Source of the DNA: Takakia lepidozioides | Lineage: Eukaryota; Streptophyta; Takakiopsida; Takakiales; Takakiaceae | DNA: 64,000 bases | Assembly: GCA_030704615.1 (NCBI GenBank) | Contig: CM060734.1 | Span: forward strand, 63,442,042 to 63,506,041 | Direction of reading: 5' to 3' | In this document: piece by piece, positions 23,444 through 32,799 of the stretch | How the letters are laid out: every line of letters starts with the position of its first letter | Position numbering within the stretch: the stretch's first letter is position 1 | Made by a program: the position numbers and the translations under genes | The notes under the pieces: model-generated | The model's input: only the letters and a program-made list of their open reading frames with translations | The model's database searches: none | What the model was told of the DNA's origin: nothing

Positions 23444-24344
23444 ATGGAGAGGTCCTTGATTCAGATGAGAACTCAGAACCTTTGGGCGGCTGGTTTGGTG
23501 GAGCTAAATGGGGGAGAGTATGCTTCAGCCACAGTGATGCCAGCCAAGAAGGATGTCTATGGCAATTGGACAGAGAGACGTATGTGCGGTGATTACCGGC
23601 CTGTAAATTGTCAGACCAAGTCCGATAGGTATGCTATGCCGACACCAAAGGAGATCTTTGATGGATCCGGATATCACCAGTTGCCGATCAAGGAGGCGGA
23701 TAAGCAGAAGACGACATTCTGGGGGATCAATGAGCACGGGAAGGATTGCCTTTACCAGTGGCGGTTTTTACCATTTGGGCTTAAGAACGCTCCGGCAGAG
23801 TTTCAGAGAGTCATGGACAGGATTCTAGCAGGGGTGGAGTTTGCTTGGTGCTACATAGATGACATCATCATCTTTAGTGCTACGGTGGAGGAGCATGAGA
23901 GACACCTTCAGGTGATATTTGAGCGCTTTGAGGGCGCACGGATTGAAGTTACATCCGGGGAAGTGCAAGTTTTTCCATAACCAGATTAAGTATCTGGGTC
24001 ACATGATATATCCTGGAGGATTGGGGGTACAGCAGACTAAGGTAGAGTCCATTGCACAAATTCCACGCCCCACGGATGTGAGCCGAGTTCGAGCTTTCAT
24101 GGGGTTAGCAAATTATTATAGACAGTTTGTTAAGGGATTTAGTGCCATTGCAAAGGCTCTAACCAAGCTGTCCAAGGTGGACCAGGAGTGGCAGTGGGAA
24201 GATGAGCAAGAACAAACTTTTCAAGAGCTCAAGGCGAGGTTGACCTCGACGCCCATCTTGAGACGACATATCAGGGGGCGTCATTTTCAGCTGCATACGG
24301 ATTGGAGCATGTTAGGGCTAGGAGCGGTGCTCACCTCTTATTGA
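23444..24344 (+). pseudogene. Ty3 reverse transcriptase and truncated RNase H
   Basis: Motifs seen: MCGDYRPVN, GSGYHQLPIKE, FLPFGLKNAPAEFQRVMD and the catalytic YIDD at about 23852. The usual stretch before GYHQ that holds the first catalytic Asp (FSxLDLRSGYHQ) is missing, apparently by an in-frame deletion. A frame change near 23930 leads to KYLGHMIYPGG and MGLANYYRQFV, the connection region. RNase H begins (LHTDWSMLGLGAVL) but ends after about ten residues at 24344. The copy cannot reverse transcribe. Confidence 0.8.
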
Positions 24345-24492
24345 CCCTCCGGTCGTGCAAGAGCCATGTGAATATATAGATGATGATTCGGCTTCTGATC
24401 ATGACTCTCCTGAGAGGGGTTTTGATGAGGACAATAGACAGGAGTTGGAGCTTGATGAGGAAGATGATGTCCCTCCCGATGACATGATGTAG
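24345..24492 (+). pseudogene. Acidic tail, possibly C-terminus of the Ty3 polyprotein
   Basis: A frame without stops encodes a Glu/Asp-rich tail (EYIDDDSASDHDSPERGFDE and on) ending at TAG 24490-24492. It directly abuts the broken RNase H. A deletion joining RNase H to the end of pol would explain it, but an unrelated junction is possible. Confidence 0.3.
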
Positions 24493-24591
24493 TACCCACG
24501 TGGCACATTATTACAAGGCGAACAAGGCAACTACTTCGGAACCAAATTGATCAACCAAGATGATGTCTCCCTCCACGACATACAACAATTT

Positions 24592-24679
24592 GTTGTCGTG
24601 CGCATATATATTGCTACACAACTACATCGCTGTCCAAACTACACCACACATATATGCACAATAAAGTAGTCTGCCACAA
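24592..24679. repeat. 86-bp direct repeat left of LTR copy B
   Basis: This block, ending TAAAGTAGTCTGCCACAA, is repeated at 25031-25117 in the same orientation with a few changes. The two copies bracket the 351-bp unit exactly. The duplication is far longer than a retroviral target-site duplication. It may be part of an older LTR. Confidence 0.7.
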
Positions 24680-25030
24680 TGATAGGAAACTAAGAACACT
24701 GTGTTGACACAAGAAACATGAAAACCAACACCATCACTCTTTAATATAATAGTCAAGCCAGGGGCACCCCAAGCTATGGGGACTCTACCCCACAACAACC
24801 TATCCTCCCTTCATAAGCACACTCAGATTCTGAACGGTGAAGGAGCTCGGTCGTGCAGGCTCAACTCGAGAGAGATGAGTCGCACGACTGACGCTCTCGT
24901 GAAGATAAGACGGTTCAGGTGTCAAACTAAACTTGACACCTGACTTAACACTTGAACTAAATCCAAGTGTTAAATACAAATAACTAGCTTTATTCTAGTT
25001 AGTTTCACACTGTGTTTATTTAACTTGACA
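24680..25030 (-). mobile_element. 351-bp LTR-like unit, copy B (inverse)
   Basis: Inverse copy of 2290-2640, same length and about 98% identical by eye. All four internal hairpins are retained. On the minus strand it follows a Ty3 integrase gene, where a 3' LTR would lie, but a second LTR-like block with its own candidate polypurine tract intervenes. Confidence 0.65.
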
Positions 25031-25117
25031 GCTGTTGTGCGCATACATATCGCTACACAACACTACGCTGTCCAAACTACACCACACATATATGCACAAT
25101 AAAGTAGTCTGCCACAA
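25031..25117. repeat. 86-bp direct repeat right of LTR copy B
   Basis: Second copy of the block at 24592-24679. On the minus strand it begins TTGTGGCAG directly after the purine tract at 25118-25131, so it may be the start of the 3' LTR of the integrase-PHD element. Confidence 0.65.
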
Positions 25118-25131
25118 TCGCCCCCCTAGCT
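25118..25131 (-). promoter_or_regulatory. Candidate polypurine tract
   Basis: Minus-strand GCTAGGGGGGCGA directly precedes TTGTGGCAG. A purine tract at this place, downstream of the integrase-PHD frame, fits the plus-strand priming site of an LTR retrotransposon. Confidence 0.35.
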
Positions 25132-25376
25132 GGTGGATACGTCCCTCTAACTCCAGATAGCTACAAGATGTAATAGCCACAGCCGTACTAAGTCCTCTAT
25201 CACTGTCTCTATTGTACTCAAACTCTATAGACCAAGAGGCCGGGTACAAGAGTAGCCCCATCGTTAGTCGTCGTCTTGCAATCTGTGAAGTTGAGCCAGG
25301 ATCTCGTGTATTTAAGGTCTCCTAGTAGCTTGGCCTTGTATTTCTTGTTAGTCTTCCATGGTTGTATCCACTCCCA

Positions 25377-26546
25377 CTATCCAATGCAATGCGGACATAA
25401 CCAATTCCCATCAGGAACCATCTCAAGAGGTGGAGTCAAGCATCCTATATGCCAACCTCCAGAGCATCGATCACACATCAGCATGGTGGTTGCCCCTCTA
25501 GCAGACCCACACAACATGCACCTCAAACTTGCAGGTACCACTGCCAGGTTTGGGTCAATCCTGCCATCGACATTCGGAAGGTGACATGGCGCACAATTAC
25601 GCACATGGTCCTTCCAAGTTATGCCATCCCGACCCTCCAGGATCAAGACGCCTGAGGGCAAGACCGAGCTCGAACCCTCAAAATAACACGTCCTGCAGTC
25701 ACATCCAAGGTCGTAGGAGCAGTCTGCTGCAGATAGACATAGTCACCAGGGTTGAATCTCCAAACCCCAGGACGATAGCCCCCACCACGTATGGTAGCAT
25801 ACCTCAACGTATCACGATGTTGTGCAATGGCAAGGTTCTCGAAAGCCATGGGCATGACTTTCTTGAACAACTGCACACTGATCACATGCACGTGCCCACA
25901 CGTCCGGATCGTCAAGGTTAAGAATTGTAGCAGCTTCTCTACGAATGGATGTAGGCAAATCCGACTCTCGGCCAGAGAGAAGAAAGTATGGTGAGAAGGA
26001 GGCAAGTGATGCTTGCTTGCTGAACCTGTAGCCCATGGCTAACCAGGGTAACTGAAGGTCCCAATCTCCTAGGTGTCCCTTCTGCAAGCCATACTTGCGC
26101 AAACCCCTCTTTACTGTCTGAACAACTCTCTCTGCCAAGCCATCGGCCTCAGGATGATCCCGAGAAGTGGTGCGGTGGTCTATCAAGGCCTTGTCACACA
26201 AAGCCTGAAACTCCCACAAGAACTCTCTCCCTTGGTCCGTGAGTACCTCAGCTGGAGCACCGAATCGGCTAAGTACACAATCCAAGAATGCATACGCGGC
26301 TCCCTCACTAGCCTTATCAGGCAATGGAACCAACTCGATCCACTTGGAGAAATGTTCCACCATCACCAACACGTACTTGTTGTGGCGCATGGTCGGTGGC
26401 AACGGCCCTGCGAAGTCAAGACTCCACCTGTAGCCCAATCCCATGATCGGAAGAGGGTGCAATTGTGGAGTAGGGGCGTTGAATGAAGCACGCACCCTGT
26501 CACACACCATGCACCTAGCCACAAATTGTTGCACCTCTGTGTGCAT
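25377..26546 (-). pseudogene. Ty3/gypsy integrase with C-terminal PHD finger
   Basis: Read leftward from 26546: the CC half of the zinc-binding HHCC module (CMVCDRV); the integrase core with Asp in WSLDFAGP (about 26416), Asp in LTDQGREF (about 26236) and Glu in ADGLAER, i.e. D,D(35)E; then a GPY/F-like C-terminal domain (FNPGDYVYLQQ; GRVILRV). Last comes a complete C4HC3 PHD finger: CMLC, CDRC, WHIGC, WLCPHC at about 25385-25520. Frame changes near 25830 and 25655 break the copy, but the three segments are collinear. PHD fingers read histone tails, so it could steer integration as chromodomains do in chromoviruses. That function is inference. Confidence 0.75.
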
Positions 26547-26562
26547 ATCTTTCTCCGATTCG

Positions 26563-27291
26563 TCAACAAGTCCGCCAGAATGTCAGGTACCACGGGCATC
26601 CAACGAGATGCGCGGCATGCCATTGTTTCTCTTCCTCTTCTTGTACATCCTCATTGTCATCGTCATCGTCATTGTCATCCTCGTCATTATCCTCATCGTC
26701 ATCCTCGTCTTCGTCCTCCTTCTCCTCCGGCGCAATATTCGCATCAACCACTGATCTCATCCAACATTGTTCAAGGCAGTGTCTGAAGTGACTTCCCTGA
26801 TCACTAATAAATTCCAAGGGACAGCCAAATCGTGTAAGTATGTTCTCATACAGGAACCTTGCTGTGGACTTGGCTGTGTTGTCCCTCAAAGCTTTAGCTT
26901 CCACCCACTTCGTAGTATAATCAGTGGCTGTAATTATGTACTTGTTCTGTGTATTCTTGGCTGGTGGGTTAATTGGTCCAACAAAGTCTAGTCCCCATTT
27001 CTGAAATGGTTCAGTAGGCATCGTAGGATGCAAAGCCATTTTTCCAGATCTCTGCAAAGGTCCTAGCCTCTGACATTCATCACAACTCTGACAATACTTG
27101 TGTACATCCTTGAACAAAGTAGGCCACCAGTAACCTGCAAGTAGTATCTTCCTACTGGTAGTCTCTTCTCCAAAATGTCCTCCAGCCACTCCTTTATGAA
27201 CTTCCTCCAAAACTTTATTTACTTCATGGTGGTACAAGCATCGTTTAAGTACTCCATCAGGTCCTAGCTTATACATTCTGCCTCCTACCAT
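26563..27291 (-). pseudogene. Truncated integrase of a second Ty3 family
   Basis: The 242-codon frame begins with an HHCC zinc-binding module (HKGVAGGHFG; CQSCDECQR) and the first part of an integrase core (WGLDFVGP; EFISDQGSHF). The third catalytic residue is absent. The frame instead runs through a Glu/Asp repeat (26640-26740) into sequence contiguous with the other integrase. It differs clearly from the neighbouring PHD-type integrase, so two families were juxtaposed by insertion or deletion. Confidence 0.7.
26640..26740 (-). repeat. GAY trinucleotide microsatellite
   Basis: A run of CATCGT-type triplets on the plus strand, reading as an Asp/Glu run on the minus strand. It sits exactly at the junction between the two integrase fragments. 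Confidence 0.75.
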
Positions 27292-27402
27292 AGTATAAGG
27301 TAAAGCCTTGATAGCGATTCTCTTCCTCCGCTCCTTACCATAACCAGGTGGGCACTGACCATGAGTAAGGTAGTATCTGATTGGCCACGGGGGCTGCTAT
27401 TT

Positions 27403-27433
27403 CATGAGCCATGAGCCATGAGCCATGAGCCAT
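27403..27433 (+). repeat. CATGAGC short tandem repeat
   Basis: Four perfect 7-bp units followed by a partial one. Confidence 0.8.
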
Positions 27434-27594
27434 CAGCAGAGTCGTAAGTGTCGAAAAAAACATGAGCAGGACTATTTTCCAGAAATGAGTGTCCGCGGGA
27501 ATAGGGTTTAGGGTGTCACGGTCATAGGGGGAGAAGGACCTCCCGATGACCCGCATGAAGCCACACTCGTCAAGCAAGAGGGTTGCATTTGGAC

Positions 27595-29291
27595 CTACAA
27601 TGTGGGGTTGGAACCACGAATAGGGCGATGGTGATCATACTCGAGTTGCAAAATGGCATCAAGCTCCCCAATATATTCAAGCTTGCTTCTCTCGAGTCGA
27701 ATGTCCCTTGTGCTTGACACGGAGTCTTGCCAATATGTTGCACACAAACCGGAGTCAAATGTGGTCTTCTGACGCATGTCAAGAGAACGAATGCGGAAAT
27801 GACGTCCATGAATCCAAATTGAGGAGAATGAAATGGCATATTGAGATGGCCCTCTTGCAAGCTCTTGCACTAAAGGCGGCACCACCTCGCCCGCGGCCAT
27901 CGCAGCCTCAACTCCACTTCGGAACCAATGGCGAAATGGTCTCAATGGCTGCATCTCTGTGGGCAAATCACGCCCCCCCGATGGGGCCGAGCTCGTGGAT
28001 TCGCGCCGTCCTCGTGAGGCTCGCAATTCCCTCGCACGTGTGCGTCTCCAAAATTATACTTGCTTCCAACTGCCGTGCATTCTCATCCACATGTCTTGCC
28101 TCCCACTCCATTATGCAAGGGGTGTTCTTCAATACAAAGTCATGTGCTTGCTCCACCTCGGTGTTCGATAGTTTCACCCTCCTTGATTTTTTAGGCAAAA
28201 CCATGTCCTTGTTCCGCACATCATCCTCTTCCTTCCACATTGGAGGGGCCTCTTTGTCCACCTTTCTCATGTACTCCGTACATAACACCATAGCCTCTTG
28301 CAATGTGTACCCCTCCGCCATGCTACCCTCGGGATGTACCTGTTGCTGCACGTGTGCCTTGACCTCCTTCATGTAACGCTCTAGAAAGTACATCCACCGA
28401 GCATGGACCGGTCCGGCAATCTCCGCCTCTTCCACCAAGTGCACTACCAAATGCACTTGGATGTCAAAGAAATTAGGGGGAAGATGCATCTCCAACATAC
28501 ACAAGACCGTGGCCGCCTCCTCCGTCATTCGTGGAAAATCCGCCTCGTCTATCTCTTTTGTGCAAAGCCAACGGAATAAATCAGCAAGTCGATAGACGGC
28601 TTTTCAAATGCCCTCATGGAGTGTCTCTCGTATTTCAATGGGAAGGATGTCTTGCAAAATGTTGTGGTAGTCATGAGACTTCAAACCATGGATAGTGGTG
28701 GCATCCTCAAATTTGTTGCGTAGAGATGCGCCATACCCGGTCGGGGTCCGGATAGCTTGTATTGTGGTCCGCCTTTGCTTGTATTCCTCTTTTGTCCAAG
28801 TCCAAGTTGGCGCCCTATACTTCCACTTGGGAGCATTGTTCACGTCCACACCATCAGCTTTAGGCCATAGTCGTGGCATACGGTTTTGGGCTTGGAGCTC
28901 TTGCCTCACACCAAGGGAATCACCGTCGTGTTTCTTCTCCCCCCCGATTAAGTTTGCCAGTACACGAATAAGTGATGAGCACACATTCTTCTCAATATGC
29001 ATGGGATCAAGGAGGTGCCGGATTTTCAGATCCTGCGCATCATGAAATTTCCATATAATTTGTCATAAACCCTGGACTCGGTGCAATTTCATATGAATAT
29101 GTCATGGCATTCAATGAATATGTATGGTCCAATGCATTTCGGACTTGTACCTCCCAATAAGGCAACTTGTAGAAGATTGAGAGCCGGGACATGCCACACC
29201 TCTTGAGCCGGCGTTTTTTATCCAACACCTCTTGCCCAAAATGACTCAGGGGGACGCACGAGTGGAGGTCTCCTCTCCACGGTCCCATCAA
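27595..29291 (-). pseudogene. CACTA (En/Spm) transposase, C-terminal half
   Basis: Three minus-strand segments in order. 29291-29040 has LPYWEVQVRNALD. 29002-28604 has MHIEKNVCSSLI and IHGLKSHDYHNILQDILPI. 28528-27595 has the region usually annotated as DUF4218 (MLEMHLPPNFFDIQVHLVVH; EEAEIAGPVHARWMYFLERY) and the C-terminal SIWIHGRHFRIRSLD and TTFDSGLCA. These are standard CACTA TNP2-type signatures. Frame changes and stops between segments show decay. No CACTA-type terminal repeats were found by eye. Confidence 0.75.
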
Positions 29292-29363
29292 ATAATTTCT
29301 TGCCTCTCGTTCTCCATGGATGGTTGAGAGGAAGAAGTTTATGATAGTTGGGATAGATCATTT

Positions 29364-30032
29364 TTGCGACGTTCTTCGAATGCTTTGCATCAAGGTTATC
29401 CGGCCCACAACATGATCAGGCCTAGCATTTGGCGTGCACTAGTGCCTCCGGTCCCCATTCCTCAAAGCCAATCATTTCAGTTTTGGGGTCGGCGATATTG
29501 TGTGAAAACCGCCACCAACCCTTCCATGGGTCGTGGGCTATTTGCAATGGAGGACATTGTGGTTCCTCCAGGGAGAGGGCTGACAGTGGACTTATTTCCC
29601 TACTTTGGCCCATACTACATGTGGTTCCACTGGACGCAAATGTGACGGGTAGCCCCTTGGGTGAGACCTTATGGTCTTTGTGTCAATGACCTCGATGTCT
29701 TCAATCGGGTGTTGGACCTTGGAACAAGGGTCATATGTGACGGAGATCCTGCTGTGTTCGGGAATGTTGCAGGATTCATCAATAGTTCAATTGGTAACCC
29801 TAAAATGACCAATGTACTGTGGGATGAGCGACATGACGGGGATGTTAGGCTAGCACAATTGATATCAAATTTTGTTATGACATGTGCATGTACTACAATT
29901 CTCGCCGGTTCAGAGTTGTTTGCCTCTTATGAGTTCTCTGATAAGGCTTGGGATAAGAGAGTCCATCGGGAGTGGAGTGAGTTTGACAAACGTTACAAAC
30001 GTCACTCCCGCGGCCGCCGAGGAAACTTGTAG
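29364..30032 (+). pseudogene. SET-domain protein ORF between CACTA remnants
   Basis: One frame of 222 codons with a single TGA at 29643-29645. SET-like features are: YCVKTATNPSMGRGLFAMED near residue 50 (N-terminal SET strand GRGLFA), NVAGFINSSIGNPKMTNVLW (the N-HS-C-N core, here NSS), and TTILAGSELFASYEFSD (GEEL-DY). The tail is basic (KRYKRHSRGRRG). SET domains methylate lysines of histones or other proteins using AdoMet. The key NHS is NSS and the frame is interrupted, so activity is unlikely. Position between two opposed CACTA halves suggests a transposon passenger; a nearby displaced host gene is the alternative. Confidence 0.55.
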
Positions 30033-30226
30033 TAGGGGATGGTGATGAGTCATGTACACATATCGTGGCCCCTATTGTGGCACCGGTTGGGATTGGTGAT
30101 TAGGGTTTAGGTTTTAGGCTGAATGTGCCAATGTACATATATTTTTTGGATGCAAATGGAGCAATTCCCAACCATTGTATATTAAATGAATTGTGAATGT
30201 ATTTATAGAGCCAAGTACAAGAGCAA

Positions 30227-31735
30227 ATGAGGTCAGCGAACCCTCCAAGGGGCACGCAGGCCGAGGTGGACAACAATACTGGTATTGGCCGCGGAAAACA
30301 AGGCCCAGACGACCATATTGCCCAAGACGGTGACGAGGTGGAAAATGAACACAATATGGACACTGACGATGTGAGAGCCATGGAGGATTTGTTAATGAAC
30401 CACTTGGGGGAGGGACAACAAATTGGGGAGGATATGGCTCGCCCGGCCACATTGGATGAAGATGCCGACCCAAATCCAATGGAAACCGAGGCAAAAACAC
30501 CCTTGTATAAAGGAGCAAAAGTGAGTCGACTTTCCACTATATTGTTGTTGCTTAATTTGCAATCCCGGTTTGGCATAAGCAACATTGGCATGTCCGCAAT
30601 CATGCGCACAATTGCGGACCACATCCTTGCCCCCCATTTGGAGCATAAAATGCCACGTTCTCCAAATGAGGCAAGACAGGTTCTAGACACAGTGGGGATG
30701 GGCTACAAAATTTTCCATGCATGTCCTTGTGATCACACCTTGTACTATGTAGAGGATGCGCATGCTACCACGTGTCCCAAGTGCAAAAAATCTAGATACG
30801 GAGATGATGTTCAAGGAAAGAAGATCCCATGAAAGGTATATTTCTCTTATATTCTCTTTCCTGCCATTTATATTTATATACATAAATACATGTGTCCACC
30901 AACTAATATATCATTTTAGGGTGTAGGGTTTAAGAGGTTGTATCATTCCGATATTATTAGCGTATGCATATAGGTTATATGAATCCTTCAGCTAAGTAGC
31001 CTTACCAAAACAAGTCTTGATCATCCTTCAAAAAATGCCATGTTCCGGTGTGTTTCCATGCCGGCGATCGTGAGGGCCGATACAGCTTTGGGAGAGGTTA
31101 GAAAATCGCATTTCCAGTCTTCCCGCGTTGGCAAATGATCGGAGTCCGAATTGCCCAACTTCATGAAGTGGCATGCGGAGCCCCTCTCGGAAAGCTGTGC
31201 GGGCCCTCACGATTCGCCGGCATGGAAACACACCGAGGAACAATGGCATTTTTTGAAGGATGATCCAAGACATGTTCGGGTCGGCTTCTCCGCTGATGGT
31301 GTAAACCCACATTCAGTCCAGTCAAGTAGCCATTCAACATGGCCTGTGACTTTGGTTAACTGTAACATCCCCTTATCTTACTATCAAAGAAGGGTCATAT
31401 CATGTTGGCTGCCATTGTGCCAGATGGATAACATAATTCCTTTTTGTTGCTTTAGGATGTACGTGGTAGTACAATGTCAAATATATATGGAACTAAGAAT
31501 ATCATTTGTTCTGTTTGAATTTGAAACGATCTTATATATATTGCAAATAATTTGTGTTGTAGGGAAAAAACAAGTTGCGAATATGGATGTGTATATGCGT
31601 CCATTGGTTGACGAACTCAATATATTATGGAATGGAGTTCCAGCTTATGATGCATCGGCCCCCATCGGCCAACGTTCTTTTCTCTTGCGAGGGCTTTTGC
31701 TATGGACAATGCATGACTATCCAAGTACATTTTAA
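30227..31735 (+). pseudogene. CACTA transposase, N-terminal half
   Basis: 30227-30832 encodes an acidic region and then GYKIFHACPCDHTLYY and CPKCKKSRYGDDVQGKKIP, a CACTA zinc-binding signature. 31240-31350 encodes DDPRHVRVGFSADGVNP and STWPVTLVN. 31590-31735 encodes VYMRPLVDELNILWNGVPAYD and LLLWTMHDYPS. All match conserved blocks of plant CACTA TNP2 in the right order on the plus strand. Introns or indels separate them. It is opposed to the minus-strand CACTA half at 27.6-29.3 kb, so the two come from separate or rearranged copies. Confidence 0.75.
31018..31264. repeat. Inverted duplication of a CACTA exon
   Basis: 31018-31099 is the reverse complement of 31182-31264 apart from small indels. 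The shared text includes TCAAAAAATGCCAT and GTGTGTTTCCATGCCGGCG. The right arm is the coding copy (HFLKDDPRHVRVG). A transcript across the locus could fold into an approximately 80-bp hairpin. Confidence 0.75.
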
Positions 31736-31806
31736 ATTGATATTACCTATAATATATATATTCTACCGTATATCATGTGTTTGTATGTGCTTGTCAGGAG
31801 TTTCCT

Positions 31807-32490
31807 TTAGCAATTCATGTTTTTGCTCGGTTCATTGAAATTATACGAGGCGACGAATGTTAAATCCCAACTAAATTCATGGTTTTGTGCAGGGCTGTTA
31901 GTTTGGTCGGGACTAAGCACAAAGGGGTACGCACCTACACTTCCTAGGGGTGCACATGAGACACCTATGGGGGCCTGGGATTGGGAAGGGGCAGCTGTCT
32001 GAATATGTTGGGGTGACTGGTGATGTGCACTAGGAGGTGGAGTGATATGTGACTGATCGGGTGACCAGCTGGGAGGTGATTGTGCACGGGGTTGACTCGA
32101 AAGCAGATGTGACTCGTGGGCTGCTGTACTAATGCAAACTGGATGTGATAGAGATGACCCATGGGCCAGTGCAGTACTAGTGAAAAGTGGAGGTGGTAGA
32201 GGTGACTCATGGATCGGTGGAGTGATGCAAAGTGGAGGCGGTGCAGGTGACTCTACATAGGCCGGTGTACTAGTGGAAACTGGACGAGGAGTAGATACAG
32301 ATGGATGAGGTTCAGAAGGTGGAGGAGGTGGAGCTGGACTAGTACAACTAGAGCGTACTGGTGATGGACGTGGAATATCGACATCATGAGGAGGCGCTGG
32401 TGCAAGCGGTGGCCGGCTGCGCGCTCGGCGACCAAATAATCGAAGGGTGTAAGGTAAGCCCCTCGTCTCACAAACCCTATCTATGTCAAC
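31807..32490 (-). CDS. Proline/serine-rich exon
   Basis: The minus-strand frame stays open for 228 codons from a plausible acceptor (CCCTTAG before 32490) to TAA at 31807-31809. It begins VDIDRVCETRGLPYTLRLFG and becomes rich in Pro, Ser, Thr and His with loose repeats such as ESPAPPPL and ESPLPPPL. It is probably disordered. It lies downstream of the MULE transposase in the same orientation and may be a second product or the C-terminal tail of that element. Confidence 0.4.
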   Translation of the reverse strand, partial: VDIDRVCETRGLPYTLRLFGRRARSRPPLAPAPPHDVDIPRPSPVRSSCTSPAPPPPPSEPHPSVSTPRPVSTSTPAYVESPAPPPLCITPPIHESPLPPPLFTSTALAHGSSLSHPVCISTAAHESHLLSSQPRAQSPPSWSPDQSHITPPPSAHHQSPQHIQTAAPSQSQAPIGVSCAPLGSVGAYPFVLSPDQTNSPAQNHEFSWDLTFVASYNFNEPSKNMNC

Positions 32491-32799
32491 CTAAGGGAAA
32501 AACAAAATGACATCCGGCAATGGATGGTCCACCTCCAACTCATCACGTATATGTGATATACTGTTTTTGCGCGCTTGGAGAGCAACGACTCATGGCTGCA
32601 CGTAATATATAAATCATACAATTAGTTTGTTGTTTACTCATATATTTAACCACAGTAACTTCCATTACAATATCAACTACAAGTCATTTTTAAACATCCG
32701 AGTACTTACAACAAACGTACGTCCTTATATACTAGCACAAAAAATGTTACAACAATGGGTTATAGAAGGCTCACCCTTGCCGCATCGGCAATCCCCCAT

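Larger units (their letters stand above)
19170..24492 (+). mobile_element. Degenerate Ty3/gypsy retrotransposon carrying a DNA methyltransferase
   Basis: Order: primer-binding site, gag with zinc knuckle, retropepsin-like region, C5-cytosine methyltransferase domain, reverse transcriptase and the start of RNase H. The copy then breaks and continues with only a short acidic tail. No LTRs are recognised at either end. It carries several in-frame stops and frameshifts, so it is not autonomous. The methyltransferase sits between protease and reverse transcriptase within the same polyprotein reading direction, so it is part of the element and not a neighbour gene. Confidence 0.75.

Noticed and set aside
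23852-23866. Plant pararetrovirus insertion as source of the reverse transcriptase
   Set aside because: Gag zinc knuckle, tRNA-Met primer site and Ty3-type RT/connection motifs fit a retrotransposon; no movement-protein or coat-protein features are seen.
24680-25030. Interpretation of the 351-bp unit as a CRISPR-like or tRNA-bearing locus
   Set aside because: Hairpins are few and different from each other, there are no spacers, and the genome is eukaryotic; TG...CA ends favour an LTR.
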